This document shows positions 25,723-34,786 of a DNA stretch of 64,000 bases, in pieces. The stretch covers positions 171,855 through 235,854 of the forward strand of contig CALQQB010000001.1 in NCBI GenBank assembly GCA_943332615.1. Reading direction: 5' to 3'. The position numbers and the translations under genes were made by a program. Each line of letters starts with the position of its first letter. Position 1 is the stretch's first letter. The notes below the pieces were generated by a model. That model had not been told where the DNA came from. It ran no database searches and worked only from the letters and a program-made list of their open reading frames with translations. The stretch is from Phenylobacterium deserti (lineage in GTDB: Bacteria > Pseudomonadota > Alphaproteobacteria > Caulobacterales > Caulobacteraceae).

Positions 25723-26472
25723 ATGAGCGTAGCCGCCGCCAACCAGTCCGTTTCCGCCAGCGAGGCGGAGACACGCGTCGAACTCGCCGCCTTCCATCGC
25801 CTCGTGGAGCACCTGGGCTGGGGCGAGGGCATTTACAATCACATCGCTGCGCGGGTCGCTGACGATCCCGGCAAGTTCCTGATCAAGCCGCACGCGCTCA
25901 CCTATGAAGAAGTCACCGCCTCGAACCTGCTCAAGGTGAGCTGCCACGACGATCTGGACGAAACCGCCGGTGTCAACAAGGTCGGCTTCACCACCCACGC
26001 GCCGATCATGCGGGCCCGGGGGGATGTGGCGTGTTCGATCCATCTCCACACCGCCCCGATCATGGCGATCGCGGCCCATCCCAAGGGGCTGCGCATGGTG
26101 AACCTCCAGTCGGCTCCATTCTTCGAGAACATCGCCTACCAGGACTTCGCCGGCGCCGCCGAAGGGCTCGACGACCAGCAGCGGCTCATTGACGACCTGG
26201 GAACGAAGCGGGTGCTCGTTCTGCGCAACCACGGCGCGGTGATCACCGGCCGGAGCATCGAAGACACCTTCACCGCGACCCTGCGGTTCATCGCCGCCTG
26301 CGATGTCCAGCTGCGGCTGGAGGCCTGCGGTCAAGGCATGGTGGAGATTCCGCCGGAGGTGTGCCGCCAGACCGTCGATCAGTTGCAGCGTCACGATACC
26401 GGGCGTGGAGGCGCCGACTGGCCGGCTTGGCTTCGCCGGCTCGATCGGATGGATCCCTCCTACAAGGCCTAG
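25723..26472 (+). CDS. Class II aldolase/adducin-family protein
   Basis: A 249-residue metal-dependent aldolase-family protein, paralog of 5323-6093. Visible motifs are the metal-ligand regions IHLHTAPIMA and NHGAVITGRS and the segment KPHALTYEEVTASNLLKV. The start has an AAGGGAG ribosome site. It is the last gene of the propeller-oxidoreductase-aldolase operon and lies convergent to fbiC with a 27-bp gap. The exact substrate is unknown. Confidence 0.9.
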   Translation: MSVAAANQSVSASEAETRVELAAFHRLVEHLGWGEGIYNHIAARVADDPGKFLIKPHALTYEEVTASNLLKVSCHDDLDETAGVNKVGFTTHAPIMRARGDVACSIHLHTAPIMAIAAHPKGLRMVNLQSAPFFENIAYQDFAGAAEGLDDQQRLIDDLGTKRVLVLRNHGAVITGRSIEDTFTATLRFIAACDVQLRLEACGQGMVEIPPEVCRQTVDQLQRHDTGRGGADWPAWLRRLDRMDPSYKA

Positions 26473-26499
26473 CGCGGGCCGCCGGCCAGGGCCCAGGCG

Positions 26500-28824
26500 T
26501 CAGCCGGCCAGGGCGGTCGGCGCGGCCTGTGGCTCGGCGTCTCCGTAGAGTGTCGTTCGGCGCCTGAGCTGGCGGCCGGCCGAAGCGGCGGCGGCGCGAA
26601 GATGTGCGACGGAAATCTCCTGTCCGTGCGACGCGCCGGCGGCGCGGCTGATAGACTCGTTCATCAGCACGCCGCCCAGATCGTTGACACCCGCCGACAG
26701 GCAGGCGGCGGCGCCGTCCATCCCAAGCTTCACCCACGAGGCCTGAATCGAATTGATGGCGCCATGAAGCACGATGCGCGAGACGGCGTGCATGAGGACG
26801 CTCTCGCGCCAGGTCGGGCCGCGGCGCGCCTGGCCGCGCAGGTAGATGGGTGACTGCATGTGCACGAAGGGCAGCGGCACGAACTCGGTGAAGCCTCCCG
26901 TCTTCAACTGCAGGCCGCGGATCGCGAGAAGATGGCGCGCCCAGTGCTTGGGATGATCCAGGTGGCCGAACATGATCGTCGATGTCGTCGGCAGGCCGAT
27001 GCCGTGAGCCGCCTCCACCACATCCAGCCACCCCTGGGTCGACAGCTTGTCGGGGCAGATCTGCGCGCGCACTTCGTCGTCGAGGATTTCGGCCGCCGTT
27101 CCCGGAAGAGAACCCAGGCCTTCGTCCTTCAGGCGCCGCAGATAGTCGGCGACGGGCACGCCGAGGGTCGCGGCGCCCTGGCTCACTTCGAGCGGGGAGA
27201 AGGCATGCACATGCATGCCGGGTTCAGCCGACTTCACCGCCCGCAAGATGTCGCTGTAGGTCTCGCCGGTGTAGGTCGGATGAATGCCGCCCTGCAGGCA
27301 GACTTCGCTGGCGCCCTTGGACCAGGCCTCGCGGACACGTGCGGCGATCTCGTCCAGCTGCAGGACATAGGGCTTGTCTCGGGTTCCGGCCTTGGTCGAG
27401 GTCTTCGAGAAGGCGCAGAACGAGCAGCTGTAGGTGCAGATGTTGGTGTAGTTGATGTTGCGGTTGACCACATAGGTCACTACGTCGCCGCGCGTCCTGC
27501 GACGAAGCTCGTCGGCCATCTCGACCACCGCTTCGGCCGCCTGCCCGCGGGCCTCGAAGAGCTGCACGATATCGCCTTCGTCGAGCGTCGCGCCCCGGTG
27601 CGCGCGCGCCAGGATGGGGTCGAGCCTCGTGTGGCGGACGAGCGCTGGCGCCCCGCCGAGCGGGTTCGCCGGAGATCCCGGGGACGGCTCGTCCAGGCCC
27701 GGACTCCAGGAGTTGTCGCGGGCGAGGCCCTCGGAGTCGGCCAGCCGCCGCGCCGCCTTGGCGATCCTCCCGTCCATCCAGGAGGATGCGGCGCGGACAT
27801 AGCGCGGATGGGCGGTCAGCCGCTCCACAAGAGGTCGTCCCAGCTCGGCACACGCCTGGCCGAGGGTGTCGATCTCCGGCCACGGCGCCTCTGGATTGAC
27901 GTGGTCGATTGTGACGGGGGAAATGCCGCCCCAGTCGTCCAGCCCAGCATCCATCAGCGCGCGCATACGGCCAGCGTTGAGATTCGGCGGCGACTGGATG
28001 CTGACCTCGGCGTCCAGGATCAGGCGGGCGGCTGCGACTGTCCAGACGAGTTCCTCCTCGGAGGGTTCCGGCGCCGTCGCCATCCGGGTGTCGGGCTTCG
28101 CCCGAAAGTTCTGGATGATCACCTCCTGTAGGTGACCGTGGGTGCGATGAAGGTCGCGAAGGGCGGCCAGCGCCTCGAGGCGTTCGGCGCGGGTCTCCCC
28201 GATCCCGATGAGGATCCCGCTGGTGAATGGTATCCGGGCCGCGCCGGCCGCGGCGATCGAGGCGAGGCGCGCTGCCGGCGCCTTGTCCGGGGATCCAAAA
28301 TGCGGTCCGCCCCGACGGCAGAGCCGTTCGCTGACGCTTTCCAGCATCAGCCCCATGGAGCCTGCCACGGGGCGCAAGCGCTCGTAGTCCTCGTGGGTCA
28401 GGACGCCGGCGTTGATGTGCGGCAGCAATCCGGTCTCGGCCAGCACGAGGCCGGCTACGTGGGCGAGGTATTCGACCGTCGTGGTGAAGCCGAGGTCGGC
28501 CAGCGCCTGACGGGCGGTCGCGTAGCGCAGTTCCGGCTTGTCCCCCAGGGTGAACAACACTTCCTTGCAGCCGGCGGCAGCGCCCCGTCGGGCAATCCGC
28601 AGCACGTCCTCCGGGGCGAGGTAGGGCTTGGCCAGCCGCGCGGGCGCCTTGGCGAAGGTGCAGTAGTGACAGACGTCGCGGCAGAGCTGGGTGAGCGGCG
28701 CGAACACCTTGCGCGAATAGGTCTGGCGCTCGGGACCGCGCGCGCGGCGAACGTCTCTCGCAGTCGCGCACATGACGGCCAGCGGCGCTTGGAGGAGGTC
28801 TTCTCGCAGCTCGGCGTCGCTCAT
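26500..28824 (-). CDS. fbiC: FbiC: 7,8-didemethyl-8-hydroxy-5-deazariboflavin synthase (CofG-CofH fusion)
   Basis: A two-domain radical SAM protein of 774 residues. Two CxxxCxxC clusters are seen: CRDVCHYC at residues 48-55 in the N-terminal CofG half and CTYSCSFC near residue 462 in the C-terminal CofH half. Together they make the F420 chromophore Fo from a tyrosine and a riboflavin-pathway pyrimidine intermediate. The ATG at 28824 overlaps the cofC stop as ATGA, so translation is coupled; the open frame further upstream is not coding. Mycobacterial FbiC has the same domain order. It is the last gene of the F420 operon. Confidence 0.95.
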   Translation of the reverse strand: MSDAELREDLLQAPLAVMCATARDVRRARGPERQTYSRKVFAPLTQLCRDVCHYCTFAKAPARLAKPYLAPEDVLRIARRGAAAGCKEVLFTLGDKPELRYATARQALADLGFTTTVEYLAHVAGLVLAETGLLPHINAGVLTHEDYERLRPVAGSMGLMLESVSERLCRRGGPHFGSPDKAPAARLASIAAAGAARIPFTSGILIGIGETRAERLEALAALRDLHRTHGHLQEVIIQNFRAKPDTRMATAPEPSEEELVWTVAAARLILDAEVSIQSPPNLNAGRMRALMDAGLDDWGGISPVTIDHVNPEAPWPEIDTLGQACAELGRPLVERLTAHPRYVRAASSWMDGRIAKAARRLADSEGLARDNSWSPGLDEPSPGSPANPLGGAPALVRHTRLDPILARAHRGATLDEGDIVQLFEARGQAAEAVVEMADELRRRTRGDVVTYVVNRNINYTNICTYSCSFCAFSKTSTKAGTRDKPYVLQLDEIAARVREAWSKGASEVCLQGGIHPTYTGETYSDILRAVKSAEPGMHVHAFSPLEVSQGAATLGVPVADYLRRLKDEGLGSLPGTAAEILDDEVRAQICPDKLSTQGWLDVVEAAHGIGLPTTSTIMFGHLDHPKHWARHLLAIRGLQLKTGGFTEFVPLPFVHMQSPIYLRGQARRGPTWRESVLMHAVSRIVLHGAINSIQASWVKLGMDGAAACLSAGVNDLGGVLMNESISRAAGASHGQEISVAHLRAAAASAGRQLRRRTTLYGDAEPQAAPTALAG

Positions 28825-29459
28825 GCGGCGGCCCTCCATCGGCGAAGCAGTGCGGTTGTCCGCGAACCTGCCGGCCCTGTGCGGACGAGCGCCAAGTCCT
28901 CTGGCCGGTCCAGGTCGAAGCTCAATCCAGGCGTGGAGATCACCCTCGCTTCCAGCCCGCATGAATGTGCGGCCGAGACATGCCGCGCGCCGCTGCCGGG
29001 GCCGAATCTGAAGGGGAACGCGGCCGCGGCCTCGATGGCGAGAGCCCCGGTGCCGCCGTCGGCGGTTGGCGCAATCACAACCCGGCCCTGGCCCGCGCCT
29101 GACAGGCACGCTTCCACATCGGTCACTTGCAATCGAGGCAGGTCGCCCGGCAGCAGCAGCAGCATGGCCCGCGGGCCCTCTGCCGTCAGAGTGCGGCGGG
29201 CCTGCGCGAAGGCTTCATTCAGGCCTTCGCCGAACTGGACGATGGCGCGGGCGCCGGCACGCTCGGCCAAGCGGATGAGCCGTGGCGTGGGCGTGACCAC
29301 GCTGAGGCTGTCCACGTCGGCGCGCCCACGGAAGACGGCCAGCATGTCGGCGAGCATCGCCTCGACCAGGGCTTCGCGGTCGGAGGCGCCGAGGCTGGGC
29401 GCCAGCCGGCTCTTGGCCTGCAACCCGCCCCGCGAGGCGATGATCACGTGCGCCCTCAT
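28821..29459 (-). CDS. cofC: CofC/FbiD: phospholactate (or PEP) guanylyltransferase
   Basis: A 212-residue nucleotidyltransferase. The N-terminal half (VIIASRGGLQAKSRLAPSLG, then LVEAMLADMLAV) carries the GTP-binding pattern of the CofC/FbiD family, which activates 2-phospholactate, phosphoenolpyruvate or, in some Gram-negatives, 3-phosphoglycerate as the GDP ester used by CofD. Which of these is used cannot be told by eye. It starts within the last codons of cofD (4-nt overlap) and its stop overlaps the fbiC start. Confidence 0.9.
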   Translation of the reverse strand: MRAHVIIASRGGLQAKSRLAPSLGASDREALVEAMLADMLAVFRGRADVDSLSVVTPTPRLIRLAERAGARAIVQFGEGLNEAFAQARRTLTAEGPRAMLLLLPGDLPRLQVTDVEACLSGAGQGRVVIAPTADGGTGALAIEAAAAFPFRFGPGSGARHVSAAHSCGLEARVISTPGLSFDLDRPEDLALVRTGPAGSRTTALLRRWRAAA

Positions 29460-30433
29460 GGTTTCGCCCGCGCAGGCCGAGCTGCGAGTTCACGGGCGAA
29501 GTCCAGGGTCTCAAGGGCCAGCCGCGTTCGATCCTCGTCCGTGATCATGACAGCCCGCAAAGCCCGGACGGGCAGACCCGCTGCCGCAAGGGGGGCGGCT
29601 TCGGCCTCGTCCGTCACGTCCACGACTAGACCGCTGATCAGGCCCTCGTAGACCTTAGCCACGCCGGCGAGACCCGGCGGCAGACCCAACTCCGCCATCA
29701 GTTTCGCGGCGGGGCCTTTCAGCGCCCGCCCGCCGACGATCGGCGACACGGCCACGATCGGAACGTCTAGAGCGAGCAACCCCTCGCGAAGCCCGGGGAT
29801 GGCCAGGATAGGTCCAACGCTCAGGTGCGGGTTGGACGGGCAGAGCACGACCGCGGAGATCTTCTTCCAGACGAGGGCGGAAGCCAGTGCGGGCGAGATC
29901 CAGGCGCGATCGGCACCTTCGAAGCGGACGCCGGTGGCGACCGGGCGGCACTGTTCGGCCACGAAGTAGCGTTGAAACTCGAGTTCGCCGCCGTCGGTCT
30001 GGACGATGGTGCGCACCGGATGGTCGGACATGGGTATGATGGGGTGGCGTATCCCCAGGGCGGCGGTCAGCCCGGCGGTGACCTGCGAGAGCGTTCGCCC
30101 GGCGGCCAGCCGCCGGGTGCGTTCCACATGCATCGCCAGGTCCCGGTCCCCGAGGTTGAACCAACTCTCGCCGCCCAGCCGGGCAAGGGCTCCCATGAAA
30201 TGCCATGTCTCACCCGCGAGGCCCCAGCCGCGCTCACGATCGGCCAAGCCTGCCAGCGTGTAGGCCAGGGTGTCCACGTCGGGCGATATGTGCAGGCCGA
30301 GGTGCTCGAAGTCGTCACCCGTGTTCACGACAAGAGTCAGGTTTTTCGGCTCCAGGACTCTGGTCAGCCCGAATGCCAGCTTTGCGCCGCCAACACCCCC
30401 GCACAGGGCGACGACATGGCCAGAGGTGCTCAC
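29456..30433 (-). CDS. cofD: CofD/FbiA: 2-phospho-L-lactate transferase
   Basis: A 325-residue transferase that joins the GDP-activated phospholactyl (or enolpyruvyl) group to Fo to give F420-0 or its dehydro form. The N-terminus ALCGGVGGAKLAFGL and the following NTGDDFEHLGLHISPDVDTLAYTLAG are hallmarks of CofD. The start is a GTG at 30433 that overlaps the stop of the NpdG-CofE fusion as GTGA. The gene lies in the middle of the four-gene F420 operon. Confidence 0.94.
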   Translation of the reverse strand: MSTSGHVVALCGGVGGAKLAFGLTRVLEPKNLTLVVNTGDDFEHLGLHISPDVDTLAYTLAGLADRERGWGLAGETWHFMGALARLGGESWFNLGDRDLAMHVERTRRLAAGRTLSQVTAGLTAALGIRHPIIPMSDHPVRTIVQTDGGELEFQRYFVAEQCRPVATGVRFEGADRAWISPALASALVWKKISAVVLCPSNPHLSVGPILAIPGLREGLLALDVPIVAVSPIVGGRALKGPAAKLMAELGLPPGLAGVAKVYEGLISGLVVDVTDEAEAAPLAAAGLPVRALRAVMITDEDRTRLALETLDFARELAARPARAKP

Positions 30434-31866
30434 CGGAACAAGTCCCTTTCGAGCGGACGCAACAGGGCGCCGATGCCTCCATCGGCGGGGTCCGGATCGT
30501 AGGCTGCGCCTCTGACGACCGCCACGGGCGTGCCCTCCGCGCCCTCTCCGATCACCAGTGAGGCAGCTGCGGCGATCTCGTCGGCCACGCCGATGACGGT
30601 GGCCTGCAGTTCACGGCCGAAAAGGTCGGACTCGCCGCGGCGATCCCGTAGCGCCTGGAGCCCAGCCACCCCGATCGCCGCCCCAACAGTTCCCATGCGC
30701 CACGCCCGACCCAGGCTGTCGGAGATGATCACCGCCAGGCGGACGCCGCTTTTCGCCTCGAGGCCGGCACGCAGTGCGCGAGCGCTGAGGTCCGGGTCCG
30801 ACGGCCACAGAAGGACAGTCGGTGTTTCACGCGAGTCGACGTTCGACGCATCGATGCCCGAGTTGGCCAGCACGTGACCCGTGCGGTGGCGACTGATGAT
30901 GACGCCCGGGACCACGCGCATCAGTTCCTGAGATTCACGCAAGACGAGTTCCACGACCGCCGGGTCCTTCTCAGCCTTGGCGGCGGCCGCCAGCGCGGTG
31001 TCGCTAGGCGCGACGGTGGATAGCGGCACCGTGCGCCCCTCCACCTTGGACACCGCCTTCTGGGCGATAACGACCACGTCCCCGTCCTGCAGCGTCAGCC
31101 CGCAGTCGACGAGCGCCTGCGTGATGGCGCTGCCGAGGTCGTCGCCCTCCTTGAACATCGGCAAGCCTGGTACGGCGGTCACCGACAGCGAGCGGGGCGG
31201 AGCCGGAGCATCCTTCGCTCGGCCCGTGATTCGGACGCCCGCTTGGTCGATCTTGTAGCGGCGGTTGATCTGGATCAGCACCGACGTCAGCGCCTCTGCC
31301 GCAGCCGCGTTGGCCAACGGACCGGCATGCCAGCTGCTCAGCCCGAGCCGGCCGAGTAGGCTGCGCACGAGTTCCACCGCCTCGCCATCGTCGCCTGTGA
31401 CGAGGACGTCAGCATCGACGGCCTTGCCCGACCCCAACTTCTCGGCGCCGATGTTCTGGAGTGCTGACACGACCCTTACGGCCTTGCCCAAGATCTCCGC
31501 CGCTTCGAGCGCGGCGCAGCCTGCCGCAGGCAACTGGACCCGACCAACCTTCGGCGGTCGCAGGGGCACCGTCGTGTCCACGACGATCTTGCCCTGCGCG
31601 GCTTCGCGGATTTGAGAAAGGGTGTCTGCGTGGGCCGCGTACGGGACCGTCAGGAAGATGATGTCGCAACTAGCAGCAGCCTCCGCGAGGCTTGCGCCTC
31701 GCACGGCCGGGCCATGTTGCATGGCCGCCGCGCGCGCCTTGTCGAGATCGCGCGAGCCGATCCAGACCTCGCAACCGGCCGCGTTCAGACGTGCGGCCAG
31801 CGCCGCGCCGAGGGCGCCGGTGCCGCCGAGGACGGCGATCGGTCCGCTAGGGATGTCCGCCACCAA
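30430..31866 (-). CDS. cofE: Fusion of NADPH:F420 reductase (NpdG/Fno) and F420-0 gamma-glutamyl ligase (CofE)
   Basis: About 478 residues in two domains. The N-terminal part (residues 8-210) is an NpdG/Fno-type F420 reductase: IAVLGGTGALGAALAARL nucleotide loop, VWIGSRDLDKA, FLTVPYAAHA and SALQNIGAEKL. The C-terminal part (from about residue 240) is CofE: GDVVVIAQKAVSKVEGR, RVVPGVIISRHRTGHVLANSGID, IISDSLGRAWRMGTVGAAIGVAGL. The domains add glutamates to F420-0 and reduce F420 with NADPH. TTG 31866 or GTG 31863 is preferred as start, with AGGGGA upstream; an open frame runs on to 31926. It is the first gene of the operon. The mycobacterial counterpart FbiB is CofE fused instead to an FMN-reductase domain. 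Confidence 0.88.
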   Translation of the reverse strand: MVADIPSGPIAVLGGTGALGAALAARLNAAGCEVWIGSRDLDKARAAAMQHGPAVRGASLAEAAASCDIIFLTVPYAAHADTLSQIREAAQGKIVVDTTVPLRPPKVGRVQLPAAGCAALEAAEILGKAVRVVSALQNIGAEKLGSGKAVDADVLVTGDDGEAVELVRSLLGRLGLSSWHAGPLANAAAAEALTSVLIQINRRYKIDQAGVRITGRAKDAPAPPRSLSVTAVPGLPMFKEGDDLGSAITQALVDCGLTLQDGDVVVIAQKAVSKVEGRTVPLSTVAPSDTALAAAAKAEKDPAVVELVLRESQELMRVVPGVIISRHRTGHVLANSGIDASNVDSRETPTVLLWPSDPDLSARALRAGLEAKSGVRLAVIISDSLGRAWRMGTVGAAIGVAGLQALRDRRGESDLFGRELQATVIGVADEIAAAASLVIGEGAEGTPVAVVRGAAYDPDPADGGIGALLRPLERDLFR

Positions 31867-32301
31867 TCCCTGATCCCCTTGCTCGTGCCAATGCGCCAGG
31901 CCCACGCCGCCGATCGCGGCGCCCAAGGGGCTTCGTTATCATCTCCGCTTCGGTCGCCGGCCATGATCCATTTTCATCGGCGCCATCGCGAACCCTGATG
32001 CGGGCGTGCGGCGTTTCCGCATCCGGCCGTCACGCGGATGGCCACTGCCGCGGAGTCCTCTCGGTCGCTGACACACAATCAGCGGCTCCTGCAAGGCGTT
32101 GCAGTGTCGGCGCGGGAGCAACGCCCCGAAATGCGCCGGCAGCAAGCTACTGCAGATCCTGAGCGGAATCGTCACGTCGGCTTTGCGGTTCGCGCCGGCA
32201 GTGGCGGTTTCGCGCAGCATTTTGAGAGCACCGGCAATTGCACCTCGAAGGGCTAGGGTCAGCCTAGCGGAGGCTGCCCGCACCAGGGGCCAGGAGGACT
32301 C
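31867..32301. promoter_or_regulatory. Divergent promoter region, F420 operon versus heme lipoprotein cluster
   Basis: A 435-bp spacer that must hold both promoters. Blocks GAGCAACGCCC (about 32117) and ATCCTGAGCGGAATCGTCAC (32157-32176) recur near 7765 and 7850 beside the decayed leader of a similar lipoprotein, so they are candidate conserved upstream elements. No confident -35/-10 was found. Confidence 0.45.
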
Positions 32302-33915
32302 ATGAGGGCGACCCTCTACTTCGTCGTGGCGGCGATAATCGGCCTCGCGTCGTGCTCGCGCGAACGGGCGGCGTCTGGTGGGGCCGAGGCCAGTCACAGG
32401 ATCGTCGCGGGTGTTGTAAGGGACGCTTCCGGCGCGCCAATCCGAGGGGCGCTCGTTACCGTGGCCGACGGGCCGCAGTCCATCGCGCGGTTCACCGATG
32501 CGTCAGGCGCATATCGCATTCCCGACGCCCCTCGAAAGGCGCTCCGTGTCTCGGCGTCCGGCTACGGCCTCGCCCCGATGTCCAAAACCCTGACGGCGAG
32601 CCAGGCCGAAGCCGTCGACTTCCAGCTAACGGCGCAATTTAACCCGCAGGAACTCACCACCTCGGAAATCCTGACGACACTTCCGCAGAACGACGAGACG
32701 CGCTGGCTCAAGGTGCGCTGCATCAGTTGCCACGGCCTGACACAGCCGGGCCACCTTCGCGGCGCGGCCGAGCCGCTCTGGATGGAGACCTTCAAGTCGA
32801 TGCAGGAGGTGTACGCGCGCGAAGAAATCAAGCCTGAGGACTATGCGTACACGGCCAAGATCGTCGCGAAGTACTTCGGGCCGAACGCGCCGGAGCCGAC
32901 AGCGCAGTCCGTCAGGCGGGCGCCTCTCAGCGATGAGGCCCTCAAGGCGACATTCTATATGATCGATCTGCCGGCGCCGAAGGGACGGGTGCTGCCGCAC
33001 AGCATCGTCGCCGACAATAAGGGCGGCGCGTGGGTGGCGTTGTCTAGCCGCGTGGCCAATTCAATCGCGCGCTGGGACCTGGCAAGCGGCAAGATCGAGT
33101 CGATTGCGCTCAAGATTCCGGGCGCAGCACCGCACACGCCTACGATCGACAACAAGGGACGGGTCTGGACCGGTCTCCTGCTCGCCAAGCAGCTGACCGT
33201 GATCGATCCGAAGACCAAGTCGATCGACTATGTGCCGCTCCAGTCGATGCCCCATACCCTCAGCACCGATCCCGACGGCGCCATCTGGGGCAATGGCGAC
33301 AAAATCTTCCGCGTCGATCCCGAGAAGAGGGCCGTCCAACAATACTGGACGCCGATCGAGGCGGAAGGCGACAAGGACTCATGGATAGAGCTGTTTCCGG
33401 CCCCCGGCCGTCCCCACGCCGGAAAGCGCCCTCTCGATCCTTACCACGCGGTCCGCGACTCAAAGGGCTTCGTCTGGTTCACATCTTACAATACCGGCCT
33501 GCTCACCCGGCTCGATCCGCGGACGGGACAGCAGACCATCTACAAGCCGCCCGGCAATCCGAGCAGCCGCGGTCTGGATGTGGATGCCAACGATGTGATC
33601 TGGTTCTCGAACTGGGGTGGCCATGCCCTGATGAGGTTCGATCCCAAGACTGGTCAGTTCCGGACCTACAAGTTCCCCACCGAGTTCGCCATGCCGTACT
33701 CCGTTTTCGCGGATCGCAAGCGCGGGCACATCTGGATCACTGATTTCGCGGGCAACCGGCTCACCCGATTCGATCCCCGAACCGAGACGTTCGTCGAGTA
33801 TCCCCTGCCGCACAACGAATCCTACCCGCGCTTCCTGTCGATCGACGACAAGGGGCGAATCTGGTTCGCCGAGTGGTGGAATTCCCGCCTCGGCGTGATG
33901 GATCCCGGCTCGTGA
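32302..33915 (+). CDS. Lipoprotein with CxxCH heme site and Vgb-like beta-propeller
   Basis: A 537-residue lipoprotein. The leader RATLYFVVAAIIGLASC (lipid-attached Cys18) targets the envelope. Residues 35-110 resemble a carboxypeptidase-regulatory-like beta-sandwich (GVVRDASGAPIRGALVTVADG). A CISCH motif (140-144) is a c-type heme site. From about residue 215 there are repeated segments of the virginiamycin-B-lyase (Vgb/SMP-30) propeller, such as HSIVADNKGGAWVALSSR, HTPTIDNKGRVWTG and DDKGRIWFAEWW. It resembles 36967-38829 in domain order. The start has AGGAGG 5 bases upstream. A role in periplasmic electron transfer or substrate oxidation is inferred. Confidence 0.8.
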   Translation: MRATLYFVVAAIIGLASCSRERAASGGAEASHRIVAGVVRDASGAPIRGALVTVADGPQSIARFTDASGAYRIPDAPRKALRVSASGYGLAPMSKTLTASQAEAVDFQLTAQFNPQELTTSEILTTLPQNDETRWLKVRCISCHGLTQPGHLRGAAEPLWMETFKSMQEVYAREEIKPEDYAYTAKIVAKYFGPNAPEPTAQSVRRAPLSDEALKATFYMIDLPAPKGRVLPHSIVADNKGGAWVALSSRVANSIARWDLASGKIESIALKIPGAAPHTPTIDNKGRVWTGLLLAKQLTVIDPKTKSIDYVPLQSMPHTLSTDPDGAIWGNGDKIFRVDPEKRAVQQYWTPIEAEGDKDSWIELFPAPGRPHAGKRPLDPYHAVRDSKGFVWFTSYNTGLLTRLDPRTGQQTIYKPPGNPSSRGLDVDANDVIWFSNWGGHALMRFDPKTGQFRTYKFPTEFAMPYSVFADRKRGHIWITDFAGNRLTRFDPRTETFVEYPLPHNESYPRFLSIDDKGRIWFAEWWNSRLGVMDPGS

Positions 33916-33961
33916 CTGAGAAGGTGATGCACCCGCAAAGACGTCCAGCAATTGGCGGCCG

Positions 33962-34438
33962 ATGACGATCGCGCTGCTGATCCTCCATGGACTCATCGCG
34001 GTGGTTTTGCTGGGCGCCATAACCCATCAGGCCGCGTCGGTGGTGAGAACGGCGCGCGCGCGCCCGGCCTCGACGACGCGCCGCACCTTCCTGACGCGCT
34101 ATTCGCAGGTGAGCGACCGCAGCTTCACCGCAGCGGTCGCCGTCCTCTTCGTGCTGAGCGTCGCACTGGGCGGAACCATCTACCCGGCCTACCGCATCGA
34201 CGTGCGGATACCCTTTGAGGAGATGGGCCTAGCGTGGGCGGTCGGTCTCTTCGAAGTCAAGGAGCACTGGGGCGCGGTCGGACTGGGGGTCGTTCCGCTC
34301 TACCTCAAGACCTGGCGCTCGGAAGATTTCGCCCGTCGCCAGACTCCGCGGATGGCGCTAACCCTGCTGTTGGCGATCATCGTATGGACGGACTTCCTGG
34401 TCGGGCATCTGTTGAACAACATTCGAGGCCTGGGATGA
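33962..34438 (+). CDS. Small four-helix integral membrane protein
   Basis: A 158-residue protein with four predicted membrane helices at about 2-24, 54-76, 88-116 and 130-150, joined by short loops. Single His residues near helices (HGLIAV, THQAA, HWGAV, GHLLNN) could ligate heme, as in small membrane cytochromes, but the sequence does not prove it. It shares a stop/start overlap with the next gene (ATGA), so the two are co-translated. I do not recognise its family with confidence. Its position between heme proteins suggests an electron-transfer anchor. Confidence 0.65.
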   Translation: MTIALLILHGLIAVVLLGAITHQAASVVRTARARPASTTRRTFLTRYSQVSDRSFTAAVAVLFVLSVALGGTIYPAYRIDVRIPFEEMGLAWAVGLFEVKEHWGAVGLGVVPLYLKTWRSEDFARRQTPRMALTLLLAIIVWTDFLVGHLLNNIRGLG

Positions 34439-34755
34439 GGCCGAGGTTCTCGGCGGAGGTGTTCACGGCGACGTTCTGCGTCGCCTATGTTTCCGCGCTG
34501 GCGGCGAACCTGCCGCTCTTCCTCTACTACCCGCAGGAACGCGTCTTCAGCTGGTCTTGGGCGCCGTTGTCGGGCGTCGGGCCCGGCATGGCCTGGTACG
34601 GTCTCATGGCTGTCGCCTTCCCCGTTTCGGCGCTCGTCGCGGCCGTCGCGCCAACGGACGGGCTTCCGTTGAGAGTTAGAGAATGGCTGTGGATCCTGCC
34701 GGCGTGTGCGATGATCGGGTGCCTGTACCTCATGAGCCATTTCTTCCTCCCCTAG
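34435..34755 (+). CDS. Small three-helix integral membrane protein
   Basis: A 106-residue hydrophobic protein with helices at about 8-30, 52-74 and 83-103. The ATG overlaps the preceding stop by four bases. It is too small and plain for a family assignment. It is most likely a partner of the preceding membrane protein within the heme lipoprotein cluster. Confidence 0.6.
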   Translation: MRPRFSAEVFTATFCVAYVSALAANLPLFLYYPQERVFSWSWAPLSGVGPGMAWYGLMAVAFPVSALVAAVAPTDGLPLRVREWLWILPACAMIGCLYLMSHFFLP

Positions 34756-34786
34756 GGGAGGACGCGTAGGACCGGAGGGCGCACCA

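Noticed and set aside
26860..29544. Long + strand frames of 423 and 470 residues opposite the F420 genes
   Set aside because: They lie antisense to fbiC and cofC, which have strong motifs. Their Arg/Ala-rich sequences have no domains.
34234..34434. Upstream extension of the three-helix protein
   Set aside because: It overlaps the preceding membrane protein in another frame; the ATGA overlap at 34435 is a natural start.
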